Source: Mucilaginibacter agri (GTDB lineage: Bacteria; Bacteroidota; Bacteroidia; Sphingobacteriales; Sphingobacteriaceae). Taken from it: a DNA stretch of 64,000 bases. Of the stretch, positions 36,447 to 46,679 are shown piece by piece. The translations under genes and the position numbers were made by a program. The stretch spans positions 310,001 to 374,000 of the forward strand of contig NZ_WWEO01000044.1 in the NCBI RefSeq assembly GCF_009928685.1, written 5' to 3'. The notes under the pieces were generated by a model. The model was not told the DNA's origin. It saw nothing but the letters and a program-made list of their open reading frames with translations, and ran no database searches. Positions within the stretch are counted from its first letter, which is position 1; every line of letters starts with the position of its first letter.

Positions 36447-37649
36447 CTAATTGAGAAATTGCAACGGCGAATTAGCCGGAAACTGATCATAAAACGCATT
36501 GAAAGGAATTTCGGTGTATTTACCATCGGCAGCGTGCATAATATGCTTCATATTGCCATAATCAAACTTACCGATTTCGGGGTAAGTCCACTCCTTTTGT
36601 TTAAGGGCATAGGGTAATAAAAAAGCAATAGCGCCTTTGATTCCTTTGCCATCAAGTGTTTGCTGATGCCACAAATCCATATTTAATTTGTCTGCAATTA
36701 TAGCTAGACGACACCACGCGTTAAGATTCATTGTTGAGTAATCCCACGATTTGGTACGCACCAACTCCAAAGGCTGCATACCATCGGTTGTAAATTGCTG
36801 ATCGATACGTGGGATGGTAAATTCTTTGATCACCTTAACGGCCAATTGCTTATTGTTAATAAACAATGCAAAATCAGCTAATTGCATATCATAATTAGTA
36901 CCGTGGTTATTAATCTGCGAGCGTTCTTCTTTTCCGTTTTTACTGTTTAGCAACCAGTTAGCATAGCTTATAAACCATTGTTTAATACTGGTGATTAAAG
37001 CAGAATCGAAATATTTGCTACTCTGTAAAAGCGTAATAGCGTCGGGTATATTGGTAAGGCCAACTGTTTCGATAATACCTATCCCCCGGCCATTATTTAT
37101 ACCGGGAATGTATTGGGCATAATTAAGGTTAGGATTCATGCGGGTTTCGGCATCAATAAACCAAACCTTTAATAACTGGCGCGCCTTTTCGGCATATTGC
37201 TGCTTACCCGTAAAATGGTATGCTAGTGCCAGGCGTTTTACACTGCTGCTCATTTTACCCATCTGGCTGGCATCATGCAGCAAATAGATCTCGGGATTTC
37301 GACGACCATCTTTACGGATGTAAGGCTTGCCATTTGTTTTCGAAGAATCTGCCCACCAATAAGGTGCCTGGCTCACGTAATCATGTTTGTTGTTACTGGG
37401 AGCCAGCTTGGTTTTCTCGAACGTTACCGAATATGGGCCAACTTTCATTAAACTATCGGCATCTTTAATTAAATCATTAACCGCCTTCAAAGTGGTGTCT
37501 CCTTTTTGATATTTTCCATCAACCTCGTTCAACACTTTTCCATCGAGTAGTATAAAACTAAAATTACCGACTTTGCTTTGCGCAAAGCCGGTATAATCAA
37601 AAACTAAACTCAATACAAATGCGCTAAAAAGTATTTTCAGCATTGGCAT
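36447..37649 (-). CDS. Alginate-lyase-fold polysaccharide lyase (PF05426; PL38-like), copy 2
   Basis: 400 residues with a signal peptide ending near GFAQ (about residue 24). The same motifs as copy 1 appear: SQAPYWWADSSKTNGKPY (about 93-110) and INNHGTNYDMQLADF (about 246-260). It resembles copy 1 through the MNPNLNYAQ and GRGIGIIETV segments, so the two are paralogs. It starts 3 bases after the SusD stop, making it the first enzyme of the SusCD transcript. Its placement makes a surface or periplasmic lyase likely. Confidence 0.8.
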   Translation of the reverse strand: MPMLKILFSAFVLSLVFDYTGFAQSKVGNFSFILLDGKVLNEVDGKYQKGDTTLKAVNDLIKDADSLMKVGPYSVTFEKTKLAPSNNKHDYVSQAPYWWADSSKTNGKPYIRKDGRRNPEIYLLHDASQMGKMSSSVKRLALAYHFTGKQQYAEKARQLLKVWFIDAETRMNPNLNYAQYIPGINNGRGIGIIETVGLTNIPDAITLLQSSKYFDSALITSIKQWFISYANWLLNSKNGKEERSQINNHGTNYDMQLADFALFINNKQLAVKVIKEFTIPRIDQQFTTDGMQPLELVRTKSWDYSTMNLNAWCRLAIIADKLNMDLWHQQTLDGKGIKGAIAFLLPYALKQKEWTYPEIGKFDYGNMKHIMHAADGKYTEIPFNAFYDQFPANSPLQFLN

Positions 37650-37652
37650 AAA

Positions 37653-39107
37653 TTAATATCCAGGGTTCTGTGGCTTCAGGTTCGGGTTAGCGTCCATTTC
37701 TGTTTGCGGTAAAGGCAGCAGTAATGAGTTATCAGTAGCTGTGAAACCGTTAATGTCTTGTTCCACTTGTTTAAAGCGACCTAAACGGATCAAATCCCAA
37801 CGGCGATGACCTTCTACACAAAGCTCACGTGCACGGTCTTTAACTAAAGTATCAACAAATGCGCTTGCAGTTGGTGTATTAGCCAGGCTTAAATGATACG
37901 CATTCATACCGGCACGATCGCGAACCGCATTCAAACCATCAAATTTGGTTGGATCATTTGGATTGATATTATTAAGTGCCTCAGATTGCATCATCAATAC
38001 ATCTGCATAACGTAATACGATCCAGTTCATACGCGAGTTGTTAGACCCCGCCACCCACTGTGCATCGCGATATTTGTAGATGTATGGTGTAACAGTTGCG
38101 GTACCAACCTTGTTAGATACATTCCAGGCCTTTCTTTTATCCGGGCCGAAATAGGCGTTATTAAACAACCAGGGATTGGCAGTAAAAGACCCCGAACCGC
38201 CTAACCCAGCTGGCGAGAACATACGTACCGTAATATTTTGTGTAGTGCTGGTACTGTTATTACCAAACTGCACCGAAAAGATATTCTCTGTTTGCGTTGG
38301 ATAATATTTTTTATCCCAGTTAAATACATCGGTATAATCGGCCATTAGCTTGTAAGTGTTGGCTGCAATAACCTTATTACACTCAGCAAGAGCATTTTGA
38401 TTGTCGGCAGCATCGGCAAATTTAGTGCTTGCGCGTTGCAGGTAAACTCTGGCCAGCATGGCAGAAGCAGCGCCCGATGATACCATCCCCTTATTGGCTG
38501 AGGTGATCTTATCTTCGGTAAAGCAATTAGCCTCAGCGTATTTTAAATCACTTATTACCTGCTCGTAGATTTTGCTAGATGCTGTGCGCGGAGGCAACAA
38601 GTTCGGGTCGGCCGTGCTGGTGATAGGTGCAGTGATCAACGGTACGTCGCCGAAGCTTTTTACAAGATCGAAATAAGCCATACCGCGTAAAAACATGGCA
38701 TTACCCACAATGTTATTTTTTGCCGCGGCATCCATATTAATACCCGGAACGTTAGCAATAACATCATTAGCACGGCTTATTAGTTTGTAGCTATTTACCC
38801 ACCAATTATTGATTTCGATATTATTTGAAGTATAAGTAAGCTTATACATATCAATACGTTCCTGATTTTGCGTAAGCAGTGGAACCAGGCAATCGCCGGA
38901 TAGCTCACCCATTATGTAAACAGTACGCTGGTAGTAAGCCTGTGGCTGCAGCTGGCTGAGCACACCGTTTATAGCAGCCTGCGCATCTGTTGCGTTTGTA
39001 TAAAAGTTAGTATTGGTTAAAATACTGTATGGTTTTTCTTCCAATTGCTTTTTGCATGATGATAACGCCAAACCAGCAAAAGCACATAGTATATAGATCT
39101 TTCTCAT
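37653..39107 (-). CDS. SusD/RagB-family glycan-binding lipoprotein
   Basis: 484 residues, starting at ATG 39107. A longer start at 39137 would run into the SusC stop and add a non-signal leader. The lipobox is LALSSC with Cys18, followed by KK. SusD hallmarks are visible: a helix-rich TPR-like N-terminal part (TNTNFYTNATDAQAAING), and at the C-terminus DRARELCVEGHRRWDLIRLG. It binds the glycan at the cell surface with SusC. SusC lies 19 bases upstream, the lyase copy 2 lies 3 bases downstream. Confidence 0.95.
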   Translation of the reverse strand: MRKIYILCAFAGLALSSCKKQLEEKPYSILTNTNFYTNATDAQAAINGVLSQLQPQAYYQRTVYIMGELSGDCLVPLLTQNQERIDMYKLTYTSNNIEINNWWVNSYKLISRANDVIANVPGINMDAAAKNNIVGNAMFLRGMAYFDLVKSFGDVPLITAPITSTADPNLLPPRTASSKIYEQVISDLKYAEANCFTEDKITSANKGMVSSGAASAMLARVYLQRASTKFADAADNQNALAECNKVIAANTYKLMADYTDVFNWDKKYYPTQTENIFSVQFGNNSTSTTQNITVRMFSPAGLGGSGSFTANPWLFNNAYFGPDKRKAWNVSNKVGTATVTPYIYKYRDAQWVAGSNNSRMNWIVLRYADVLMMQSEALNNINPNDPTKFDGLNAVRDRAGMNAYHLSLANTPTASAFVDTLVKDRARELCVEGHRRWDLIRLGRFKQVEQDINGFTATDNSLLLPLPQTEMDANPNLKPQNPGY

Positions 39108-39126
39108 GTTGTTTTTCTTAATTGAT

Positions 39127-42100
39127 TTAGAAACCAAGTCTTAAGCCTAAAGTGTATGTTTTGATGTTTGGATAAGGGTTATAGTCTGTACCCAAAGAGG
39201 TATAGTTACCGCTTGAGTTGGAGTAAGAGTTAACCTCCGGATCGTATCCGCTATACTTAGTGATAGTGAACAGATTTTGGCCGGTAACATAAATGCTGGC
39301 CGTGCGGAACACCGGTGTAAGTTTAGACAAAGGCAAATCGTAAGTTAAGGTGATAGTTTTAAAACGCAGGTAACTACCGCTCTCTAAAATATCGCTTGTT
39401 GGGCCTAAGCTACGGCGCAGGGTACTACCCACGCTTGGCAGGGTATTGCTTGTGCCCGGACCAGTCCAACTTTGGGTTAAAACGTAGGCCAGTTTATTAT
39501 CGGCTACAGTTCCGTTTTCGCCCTCAATTAAGTTCTCGTTCATAATCTGGTTGCCATAAACACCTTGCAGCAATACAAACAGGTTGAAGTGACCGACAGT
39601 AAGACTACTGTTGAAACCATAGCTAAATTTAGGTACAGCCTGACCGATAATCGTTCTGTCGGAAGCGTTGATCAGGTGATCGCCGTTAAGATCTTTGTAT
39701 TTGGGATCGCCAGGTTTTACTGGGGTGGTTATACCACTTGCTGCGATCTCCGCTTGACTTTGCCAGATACCATCAAACACATAGCCGTAGAAAGAGCCGA
39801 TTGGTTTACCCACCTGCAATATCCCGGCGCTATTACCGCCCGGATATAAGCTCGAACTTACGTTACCAGTTAATTGGTAAGGGATACCGCCAAGGTTTAG
39901 TACCTTGTTCATGTTGCGCGAAAAGTTAAAGTTGGTTGTCCACTTAACCATTTTGCTGGTGATGTTAACCGTGTTTAATGAAAACTCAAAACCTTTATTT
40001 TGGATATTATCGCCATCTAAATTGGTAAGAGCCGTAGTGAAACCAGTTGTTGCCGGAATGGTACGGTAGAATAATAGTTTAGATGTTTTCTTATCGTAAT
40101 AGTCGGCCGTAAATGTGATGCGATTTTGCAGCAAACCTAAATCCAGACCGATGTTAAAAGATTTGGTAGATTCCCATTGCAAGTTGGCATTACCAATATT
40201 ATTTGGCGACGTACCAACCACCCTGTTGCCATTTAGTACATAGCTATTGAATGCATATTGCGAAAGAGAGTTATAAGCGCCGATGTTAGAGTTACCGGTT
40301 TCGCCATAACCGCCGCGTAATTTCAAATCACTGATGGTTTGAATGTTCTTCATGAACTCTTCGCTCGATACACGCCATGCCACAGCACCCGATGGAAATG
40401 TACCCCACTTATTGTCATTACCTAAAACAGACGATCCGTCTCTACGTACGGACACTGTTAATAAGTAACGGTCCATTAAGCTATAGTTCACTCTGCCGAT
40501 AAATGATGCCAAGGTATTTTTATTTGTGCTCGATGCTGACGATAAGCTCGAGCCAACTGAGAGATTATCTGTACCTAAGTTATTGGTAGTTAATTGCTGA
40601 GATGTAGCTGTGCTGCTGGTATATTTAAACTCCTGGTAAGTAAAACCTGCCAGCGCACTGATAGAGTGGATACGGTTGATTAGTGTATTGTAGCTCAACG
40701 TATTTTCGTTTAACCAATTGAAGTTGGTTGGGGTAATGATCTGTGCAAAACCTCCCGACTGTGCACCCAAGTAGGTGGTGCCTGGTCTGAAGATTCTTTC
40801 GCGGTTAAAACGATCGTCAGTACCCATAGATACTTTCAGCTTTAAGCCCTGAATAATATCATACTCGCCATAACCATTGGCAAATACGCGGAGATTATTG
40901 GATACATCGGTATTTAAACGCGCCGCTGCAACAGGGTTACCTAACACTGTTGTGTAACCCGATGGGCCGTTTTGGAAGGTGTAAGCACCTGTTGCGTCAT
41001 ACACCGGCACGGTTGGGCTGGCACGCAAAGCATCGAGCAAGGTACCTCCGGTGCTACCACCGGCTGTATTTACGTTAGCCAAATTCTGCTGGTCATATGA
41101 TAATTGCGAATTTAACCCAAAGCGAAGTTTGCTGCTGATGTTATGCGTTAAATTAAACCGCAAGGTTCCGCGTTTGTAACCAGAGTTAATAATTATCCCC
41201 TGCTGATTGAAGAAGCTGCCGCTTACCAAAAATTTGGTGTCCTGGCTTCCTCCGCTTATAGACATGTTGGCGTTGGTTACGGGAGCCGTTCTGAACAATT
41301 CTTTTTGCCAATTGGTACCTTCTCCTAAACCATCAATTTGCGCCTGGGTAAATGGCAATGCTGCGGTAGGCGTAATTATTGCCGTTACCTGGTTTAGGTA
41401 GGTTGCAAATTGTTGTGCATTCATCATGTCTAACGTTTTGCCTACATGCTGATAACCGGTATACACATCCGCTGTTACTGTCTTTTTACCTACGCTTCCG
41501 TTCTTCGTAGTAATAATTACCACACCGTTGGCTCCACGGTTACCGTAAATTGCGGTAGAAGATGCATCTTTCAACACATCCATAGAGGCAATGTCATTAG
41601 GGTTAAGCGAGGTGATATCGGCACCTGCGAAACCATCAACCACATACAGCGGATCGCTGCTGAAATTGATAGAGTTTGTACCCCTGATACGTACTGTAAA
41701 TGAAGCCCCAGGTTGGGAGTTAGACTGCGTTACCTGCACACCACTTACCTGCCCTTGCAACAATTGCGCAGTACCAAATACCGGCGTTTTCTCTACGTTG
41801 GTTAAGGCTACCGAGCCTACAGAACCGGTAACGTCGCGCTTTTTCTGCGTACCATAACCAACTACCACCACCTCGCTCAGGCTTTTGGAATTGCTTAGCA
41901 ATTGTACATCAATTTTAACGCGGCCACCAACTACAACTTCTTTGGTATCGAAGCCAACAGAAGAGATAACCAGCGTAGCATTTTCTTCGGCAGTGATGGT
42001 ATAACGACCACTAACATCTGTAGTGGTACCTTGTTTAGTACCCTTAATTAATACAGCTGCGCCCGGAAGGGGCAGATTCTTATCGTCGACAACCACACCG

Positions 42101-42279
42101 GTAATCTTTATCGGGGCGGCTGCTTTATTAAGGGCCGGGGCAGCCTTGTAAGCTACATTTGCCAAAGCAATATGCGCTTTGGTGTTATTTGCCGATGCAC
42201 TACCCAGCAGAAATAGCATGGGTACAGCCGGTAAAATAGTGCGCTTTAATATATCTAAGTGTAAAGATTTTCTCTTCAT
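39127..42279 (-). CDS. SusC/RagA TonB-dependent outer-membrane transporter
   Basis: 1050 residues, starting at ATG 42279. The longer frame from 42351 adds 24 residues before the signal peptide and is not favoured. The signal peptide ends near SASAN. A carboxypeptidase-regulatory-like domain (about 50-130, KITGVVVDDKNLPLPGAAVL), a TonB-box region (SEVVVVGYGTQKKRDVTG) and a plug follow, then the barrel ending in GLRLGF. It lacks an STN domain, so unlike the copy at 1375-4797 it should not signal through FecR. It is the importer for the uronate glycan oligosaccharides. Confidence 0.95.
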   Translation of the reverse strand: MKRKSLHLDILKRTILPAVPMLFLLGSASANNTKAHIALANVAYKAAPALNKAAAPIKITGVVVDDKNLPLPGAAVLIKGTKQGTTTDVSGRYTITAEENATLVISSVGFDTKEVVVGGRVKIDVQLLSNSKSLSEVVVVGYGTQKKRDVTGSVGSVALTNVEKTPVFGTAQLLQGQVSGVQVTQSNSQPGASFTVRIRGTNSINFSSDPLYVVDGFAGADITSLNPNDIASMDVLKDASSTAIYGNRGANGVVIITTKNGSVGKKTVTADVYTGYQHVGKTLDMMNAQQFATYLNQVTAIITPTAALPFTQAQIDGLGEGTNWQKELFRTAPVTNANMSISGGSQDTKFLVSGSFFNQQGIIINSGYKRGTLRFNLTHNISSKLRFGLNSQLSYDQQNLANVNTAGGSTGGTLLDALRASPTVPVYDATGAYTFQNGPSGYTTVLGNPVAAARLNTDVSNNLRVFANGYGEYDIIQGLKLKVSMGTDDRFNRERIFRPGTTYLGAQSGGFAQIITPTNFNWLNENTLSYNTLINRIHSISALAGFTYQEFKYTSSTATSQQLTTNNLGTDNLSVGSSLSSASSTNKNTLASFIGRVNYSLMDRYLLTVSVRRDGSSVLGNDNKWGTFPSGAVAWRVSSEEFMKNIQTISDLKLRGGYGETGNSNIGAYNSLSQYAFNSYVLNGNRVVGTSPNNIGNANLQWESTKSFNIGLDLGLLQNRITFTADYYDKKTSKLLFYRTIPATTGFTTALTNLDGDNIQNKGFEFSLNTVNITSKMVKWTTNFNFSRNMNKVLNLGGIPYQLTGNVSSSLYPGGNSAGILQVGKPIGSFYGYVFDGIWQSQAEIAASGITTPVKPGDPKYKDLNGDHLINASDRTIIGQAVPKFSYGFNSSLTVGHFNLFVLLQGVYGNQIMNENLIEGENGTVADNKLAYVLTQSWTGPGTSNTLPSVGSTLRRSLGPTSDILESGSYLRFKTITLTYDLPLSKLTPVFRTASIYVTGQNLFTITKYSGYDPEVNSYSNSSGNYTSLGTDYNPYPNIKTYTLGLRLGF

Positions 42280-42464
42280 ATTGTTTATATGCGGTTTGAA
42301 TAAACTTTTATTTTTTGGCAAAAAAATCCCCATACAACTCTCGTTGTTCATTTTTTTGGTAATGAGCGGGACTTTAATAAGATCGGGCAGTCTGGCACCC
42401 CGGTCTGAATATTAGTCGTTCTTTACTCTTCCATCCATTAAGTTTTTGTGTAAATACTGAGGGT

Positions 42465-43271
42465 TTATTTATTGGTTATCTTAATGCCGCCAACCTGGGA
42501 TAATAGCCATTTGGCGAGGTCGCGGGCTGCATTGTCATTATCAAAATTTGCCGGTAAACGGCCATTAACATATTCATTGTATAGCCATGGGTCGCCTACT
42601 GCAAACACAATTCCTTTGCCGTATTTTACTATGGCGGCTATTGTAGCTCCATTAGTAGATTTAAATGCAGGCTTTGCATTTCCTTTTAATTCGATGCTGC
42701 ACACATCTTTTAAAAAAGCGGTTTTAGTGGTTTTAAAGATTGGGTTGTTAGTCATTACAACCGCACCATCGGCAAAGTGGGCATCGTCTATCACATGATT
42801 TTGCAGATCATTATTAAAATGCATGCCGAAGCGGCCCGCCAGTATATTAAAATGTGGTAATTCTACATTCGCACTGTCATTGGCCATCAATACCAGCACA
42901 CCACCAGCTTTAACCCAAGCGGCAATTTCGTCGGCATCCTTATCACTCATGTAGTTCGGTTGCGGGTTCTCCTTTTTGGTATCCGGGTCAACAATAATGT
43001 AAACGTTAGATCCTTTAAGGTTTGCAACAGTCGGCGCAACATCAAGACTATTTAAAGTTGCTCCCTCCTGTTTAAACATCTCGCCCCAAATAGAAAAGCC
43101 TGTGTTAGCCTTATCTTCCCACAGATAATGAAACCTTTGCGATGTACCATCTTTAGCAGTATGGCTTTCGTGATTAAAATAATAGTCGAGCGTAACAGTT
43201 TGTGCAACAGTTACACCATAGGCAAAAGTTAACAACACGAAGAGCGCACTAAAAAATAGTTTACGTATCAT
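42465..43271 (-). CDS. Secreted DUF4350-type protein of uronate degradation loci
   Basis: 268 residues with a signal peptide ending at TVAQ (about residue 24). The sequence has a glutamine-amidotransferase-like alpha/beta fold: VYIIVDPDTKKENPQPNY, GGVLVLMANDSANVELPHF and VFAVGDPWLYNEYVNG. Similar domains, as I recall, are fused to GH88/GH105 unsaturated-uronyl hydrolases in Bacteroidota, so it may help bind or release the products. Function is not established. It lies between the LacI gene and SusC; a candidate operator lies 126 bases upstream of its start. Confidence 0.75.
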   Translation of the reverse strand: MIRKLFFSALFVLLTFAYGVTVAQTVTLDYYFNHESHTAKDGTSQRFHYLWEDKANTGFSIWGEMFKQEGATLNSLDVAPTVANLKGSNVYIIVDPDTKKENPQPNYMSDKDADEIAAWVKAGGVLVLMANDSANVELPHFNILAGRFGMHFNNDLQNHVIDDAHFADGAVVMTNNPIFKTTKTAFLKDVCSIELKGNAKPAFKSTNGATIAAIVKYGKGIVFAVGDPWLYNEYVNGRLPANFDNDNAARDLAKWLLSQVGGIKITNK

Positions 43272-43345
43272 TTAAATCACAAATTAATAAAAGGTATTGC
43301 AGCGGTTATAATTGGTATTTCATCTTTGCGATGGTCTGCATTTAT

Positions 43346-43353
43346 CAAAAATA
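43346..43353 (-). promoter_or_regulatory. TAnnTTTG promoter box of the DUF4350-SusCD transcript
   Basis: Minus-strand TATTTTTG fits the minus-7 consensus TAnnTTTG. It is about 75 bases before the DUF4350 start, with the operator candidate about 50 bases further upstream. Confidence 0.5.
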
Positions 43354-43396
43354 CCTGATTAGATAAGGATTTGAAGAGTTTACGGATATTTATTTA

Positions 43397-43410
43397 CGAA
43401 ATCGTTTTCG
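43397..43410. promoter_or_regulatory. Candidate LacI-family operator
   Basis: CGAAATCGTTTTCG is a 14-base palindrome, one mismatch off perfect, with a central CG. It fits the pattern CGnnAnCGTTnnCG, which the paired sites at 49519-49588 also show. The LacI gene lies directly next to it. Binding is inference. Confidence 0.6.
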
Positions 43411-43522
43411 CAATTAATACTTAAAAAGCCGCCGTAGTCAATCGTTTTAAGCGCAAGCAACTAGTTTCGCCCCAATACACTAAGCACATTATTAGATATG
43501 CAACAAAGCGAAGCTTTTGTTA

Positions 43523-44554
43523 TTATTTTTTAATTGAAGATTTGCGTACAAGCAATTGTGTGGGAAGTACTGCGGTTTCAAATTCTGTTACCGGCCGTTT
43601 GCTTGTGATGAGGCTCAGCAACATTTCGGTAGCCTTTTGCCCAATCTCGAAGCCGGGTTGAGACACGGTGGTAAGCGGCGGATTTAAAACATCGGCCAAA
43701 GTAGTATTGGTATACCCGGCCAATGCGATCTCATCAGGGATTTTGATTCCCATTTTATTGATAAGGAATAAGGTTGTTGTGGTGATCCTGTCCGAGGTAG
43801 TAAAGATGGCATCCGGCTTAGGGTTCATACTCAACAACTCATTGAGTGCGTTCTCAATTTCGCTAATGTCCCTGCCACCGTGCGGGCAGTATTTAATATA
43901 GTTTTCTGGTAATTGGATGCCGGCATCTGCCAAAGCCTGATTGTACCCTGCCAATCGCTCTTTGGTAATTGAAATATTTGGGGGGCTGGTTATATGAGCA
44001 ATTCGCTTAAAGCCTGATTCTATAAGGTGCCTGGTTGCATGGTAACCCCCATTGTAATTATCTGCGATTACTTTGTGGGTTTCTATCTCGTTGGTAACAC
44101 GATCGAAAAAAACAATTGGCAAACCTTGTCTGTGTAGCTTTTGCAAGTGTTCGATATCCTTGGTTTCGGTAGACAGTGATATCAACAGACCATCAACCGA
44201 ACGATGTGTAAGGTGACCAACGTTTTTTACTTCCAAATCATAAGATTCATGAGTTTGGGTGATGATCACATTGTAGCCCTGGCTATAAGCAACAGATTCG
44301 ATCCCATTAATTACTTGGGAAAAAAACTGGTTTTCAATAGTAGAAACAACAATCCCGATAGACTTGCTTAGTCCCTGTTTTAAGCTTTGTGCAATAGGAT
44401 TAGGGCGATAGTTATTTTCACGGGCATATTCTAAAACCAGCTTTTTTGTTTTCTCGCTGATCTCATGACTATCCCGCAACGCCTTCGACACTGTTGATAC
44501 AGAAAGTTTTAACTCCTTCGCAATGTCCCTTATTGTAATAGCATTAAAGTTCAT
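43523..44554 (-). CDS. LacI-family transcriptional regulator
   Basis: 343 residues. The N-terminal helix-turn-helix is textbook LacI: ITIRDIAKELKLSVSTVSKALR (residues 7-28), with the hinge helix NPIAQSLK following. A periplasmic-binding-type effector domain covers the rest. It lies between the hexuronate transporter and the DUF4350-SusCD transcript, so it is the probable local regulator of both arms. The effector is likely a catabolic sugar acid such as KDG, as in related systems, but this is inference. The candidate operators nearby match a common LacI-type pattern. Confidence 0.94.
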   Translation of the reverse strand: MNFNAITIRDIAKELKLSVSTVSKALRDSHEISEKTKKLVLEYARENNYRPNPIAQSLKQGLSKSIGIVVSTIENQFFSQVINGIESVAYSQGYNVIITQTHESYDLEVKNVGHLTHRSVDGLLISLSTETKDIEHLQKLHRQGLPIVFFDRVTNEIETHKVIADNYNGGYHATRHLIESGFKRIAHITSPPNISITKERLAGYNQALADAGIQLPENYIKYCPHGGRDISEIENALNELLSMNPKPDAIFTTSDRITTTTLFLINKMGIKIPDEIALAGYTNTTLADVLNPPLTTVSQPGFEIGQKATEMLLSLITSKRPVTEFETAVLPTQLLVRKSSIKK

Positions 44555-44651
44555 ATTGGCCCTCCTGTTTTCGGGTGCATCTGTATCTCACCAAAACAGT
44601 AGGACAATATATAAAAAAACTTAGCTATATGCCCAAAAACCGCGTTTGTAA

Positions 44652-46004
44652 TTACAATTCTATCTGTTTAAAACGTGGCACAAGCAACCTCATGATACTC
44701 CAGGCGATAACATAAGCAAAAGCGCAAACCATAAACATAATACCATAAGCAGTATGCGGAGTCTCTTTGTAAAAGTCGGTTAACCGACCTGCCAACTGCT
44801 GTACCAGTACGCCGCCAATACCACCGGCCATACCACCAATACCCGTTACAGAGCCGACTGCTTTCTTAGGAAACATGTCTGATACGGTAGTGAATAAGTT
44901 AGCCGACCAAGCCTGGTGCGCCGCAGCGCCTAAACAGATAACCCCCACTGCCAATATCACAGCCGATTCGCCAAACCTATGGATATCTGCAAAGTGCTGG
45001 GTAGATAAAAGGGTAATCGGAATCAGCGCGATCATAAACATCGCTGTCATACGGGCTTTATAAACTTCCATTCCTTTGTTAATGAAAAACATTGGAATAC
45101 TGCCACCGAAAACACTACCAAAAATGGCCACGCCATATACAATGAAAGTAGGCAGCATTACTTCGTGCCCAGTCATACCGAATTGCTTTTTCAGATAGTC
45201 GGGCAACCAGAACAGCAGAAACCACCAGATACCATCTGTTAAAAATTTGCCGATAAAAAACGCCCATGTTTGGCGGTAGCCAAACAATTTGCCCCACGAT
45301 ACCTTTTCGCGCACAGCAACATCTTCCGATGCTGCCACATGCATAACAAGATCATCGCTGTGGATATAATCATATTCTTCTTGACTTAAAGCTTTTGACT
45401 TTGATGGGGAGTTGTACAATAAGAACCAGAAGATTAACCACACAAAACCAGATAGACCAGTAATGATGTAAGCATATTTCCAGCCATGCTCACTACCGAA
45501 ATAGCCCAGGCACCAGGGCACAAATAACGATGCAATCATGGCACCGATGTTTGAACCGCTGTTGAAGATGCCGGTTGCCAACGCGCGTTCCTTTTTAGGA
45601 AACCATTCGGCAACTGTTTTAATTGATGCGGGAAAGTTCCCGGCTTCACCCAAACCAAACATACTGCGGATAACCACGTGCAATACAACGCTGCTGCCCG
45701 CAAAAGCATTTAATATTCCAAATACCGACCAAATGATTAGCGACAAGGCTAAACCCAATTTGGTTCCTATCCTATCGATAACCAAGCCGGCTATAATGGT
45801 TACACCTGCATAAAAAGCGGTAAAAAAAGACGTAACGTTGGCGTACTGGATATTAGTCCATCCGAAGCCGCCACTGGATACCGGAGAGCAAAAGAACTCT
45901 TTAAGATAACTAATTACCTGGCGGTCCATGTAATTAATTGTAGTAGAAAACAGCAGCAGTGAGGCAATTACCCATCTGTACTTACCCACATTAGTTTTTC
46001 CCAT
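44652..46004 (-). CDS. MFS hexuronate transporter (ExuT-like)
   Basis: 450 residues with about twelve membrane spans. It belongs to the anion:cation symporter type of MFS: it has NYMDRQVISYLKEFF at the start, GLGEAGNFPASIKTVAEWFP (about 117-136) and ATGIFNSGSNIGAM (about 143-156). It would carry free hexuronates or their derivatives across the inner membrane. It is 15 bases after eda and 97 bases before LacI on the same strand, consistent with a uronate-catabolism operon. Confidence 0.9.
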   Translation of the reverse strand: MGKTNVGKYRWVIASLLLFSTTINYMDRQVISYLKEFFCSPVSSGGFGWTNIQYANVTSFFTAFYAGVTIIAGLVIDRIGTKLGLALSLIIWSVFGILNAFAGSSVVLHVVIRSMFGLGEAGNFPASIKTVAEWFPKKERALATGIFNSGSNIGAMIASLFVPWCLGYFGSEHGWKYAYIITGLSGFVWLIFWFLLYNSPSKSKALSQEEYDYIHSDDLVMHVAASEDVAVREKVSWGKLFGYRQTWAFFIGKFLTDGIWWFLLFWLPDYLKKQFGMTGHEVMLPTFIVYGVAIFGSVFGGSIPMFFINKGMEVYKARMTAMFMIALIPITLLSTQHFADIHRFGESAVILAVGVICLGAAAHQAWSANLFTTVSDMFPKKAVGSVTGIGGMAGGIGGVLVQQLAGRLTDFYKETPHTAYGIMFMVCAFAYVIAWSIMRLLVPRFKQIEL

Positions 46005-46019
46005 AATTTTTAGGTTGGT

Positions 46020-46679
46020 TTATCTTGCCGACTGCACTATCTGCAACGCCTGCAAGGTATCTTTATATAATTGGTCGTATTCTTTGTATTCGAGTACATT
46101 TTTGGTGATCAGTTTGCTTCCCATCCCAACTGCGCACACCCCGGCATGAAACCAGCCCGAAATATTTTCGTGCTCCAGTTCCACCCCCCCCGTTGGCATA
46201 AATAATTGCCCCGGAAATAACTCTCTGATTGATGATACAAATGCCTGTCCCAGTATATTGGCCGGAAATATCTTGATCAGCATAGCACCAAATTGCTGTG
46301 CGTTGTGAATTTCAGTCGGTGTCATACAGCCAGGCACCCACATTAAATCATGTTTCGCAGCAACTGCCGCAACTTCTGCACTGATAATAGGCGATATCAA
46401 GAAGTCGGCACCGGCATCAACATAATCATTAGCTTGCTGAGCGGTTTTAACCGTACCGATACCTAAAATAAGATCGGGTAATTCTTCCTGTTGCAGGCGT
46501 TTCAATGCCTTAAAGTTTTCGAGTGCAGCTTCGCCCCGGTTGGTATATTCGATAACGCGGATACCTGCCTTATACAGGGTACGGGTAACCTCAACGCTAA
46601 CTTCTTCGCTTTTATGATAAAAGAGCGGCAGCATACCCTGGGTTAAAATACTGTCTAAAATATCCTGCTTAGTTCTCAT
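46020..46679 (-). CDS. eda: 2-keto-3-deoxy-6-phosphogluconate (KDPG) aldolase
   Basis: 219 residues starting at ATG 46679. A longer frame from 46772 would add 31 residues lying inside kdgK, and is rejected. The Schiff-base lysine is in AMLIKIFPANILG (Lys136), with RVIEYTNRG (Glu44, Arg48) and GIGTV (about 73-77) around the site. It splits KDPG to pyruvate and glyceraldehyde-3-phosphate. Its start codon overlaps the last 11 bases of kdgK (ATGAGAACTAA), giving translational coupling. Confidence 0.95.
   Translation of the reverse strand: MRTKQDILDSILTQGMLPLFYHKSEEVSVEVTRTLYKAGIRVIEYTNRGEAALENFKALKRLQQEELPDLILGIGTVKTAQQANDYVDAGADFLISPIISAEVAAVAAKHDLMWVPGCMTPTEIHNAQQFGAMLIKIFPANILGQAFVSSIRELFPGQLFMPTGGVELEHENISGWFHAGVCAVGMGSKLITKNVLEYKEYDQLYKDTLQALQIVQSAR

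Noticed and set aside
42280..42351. Longer N-terminus for the uronate-locus SusC
   Set aside because: The extra 24 residues precede a normal signal peptide start (MKRKSLHLDILKR) and look like untranslated leader.
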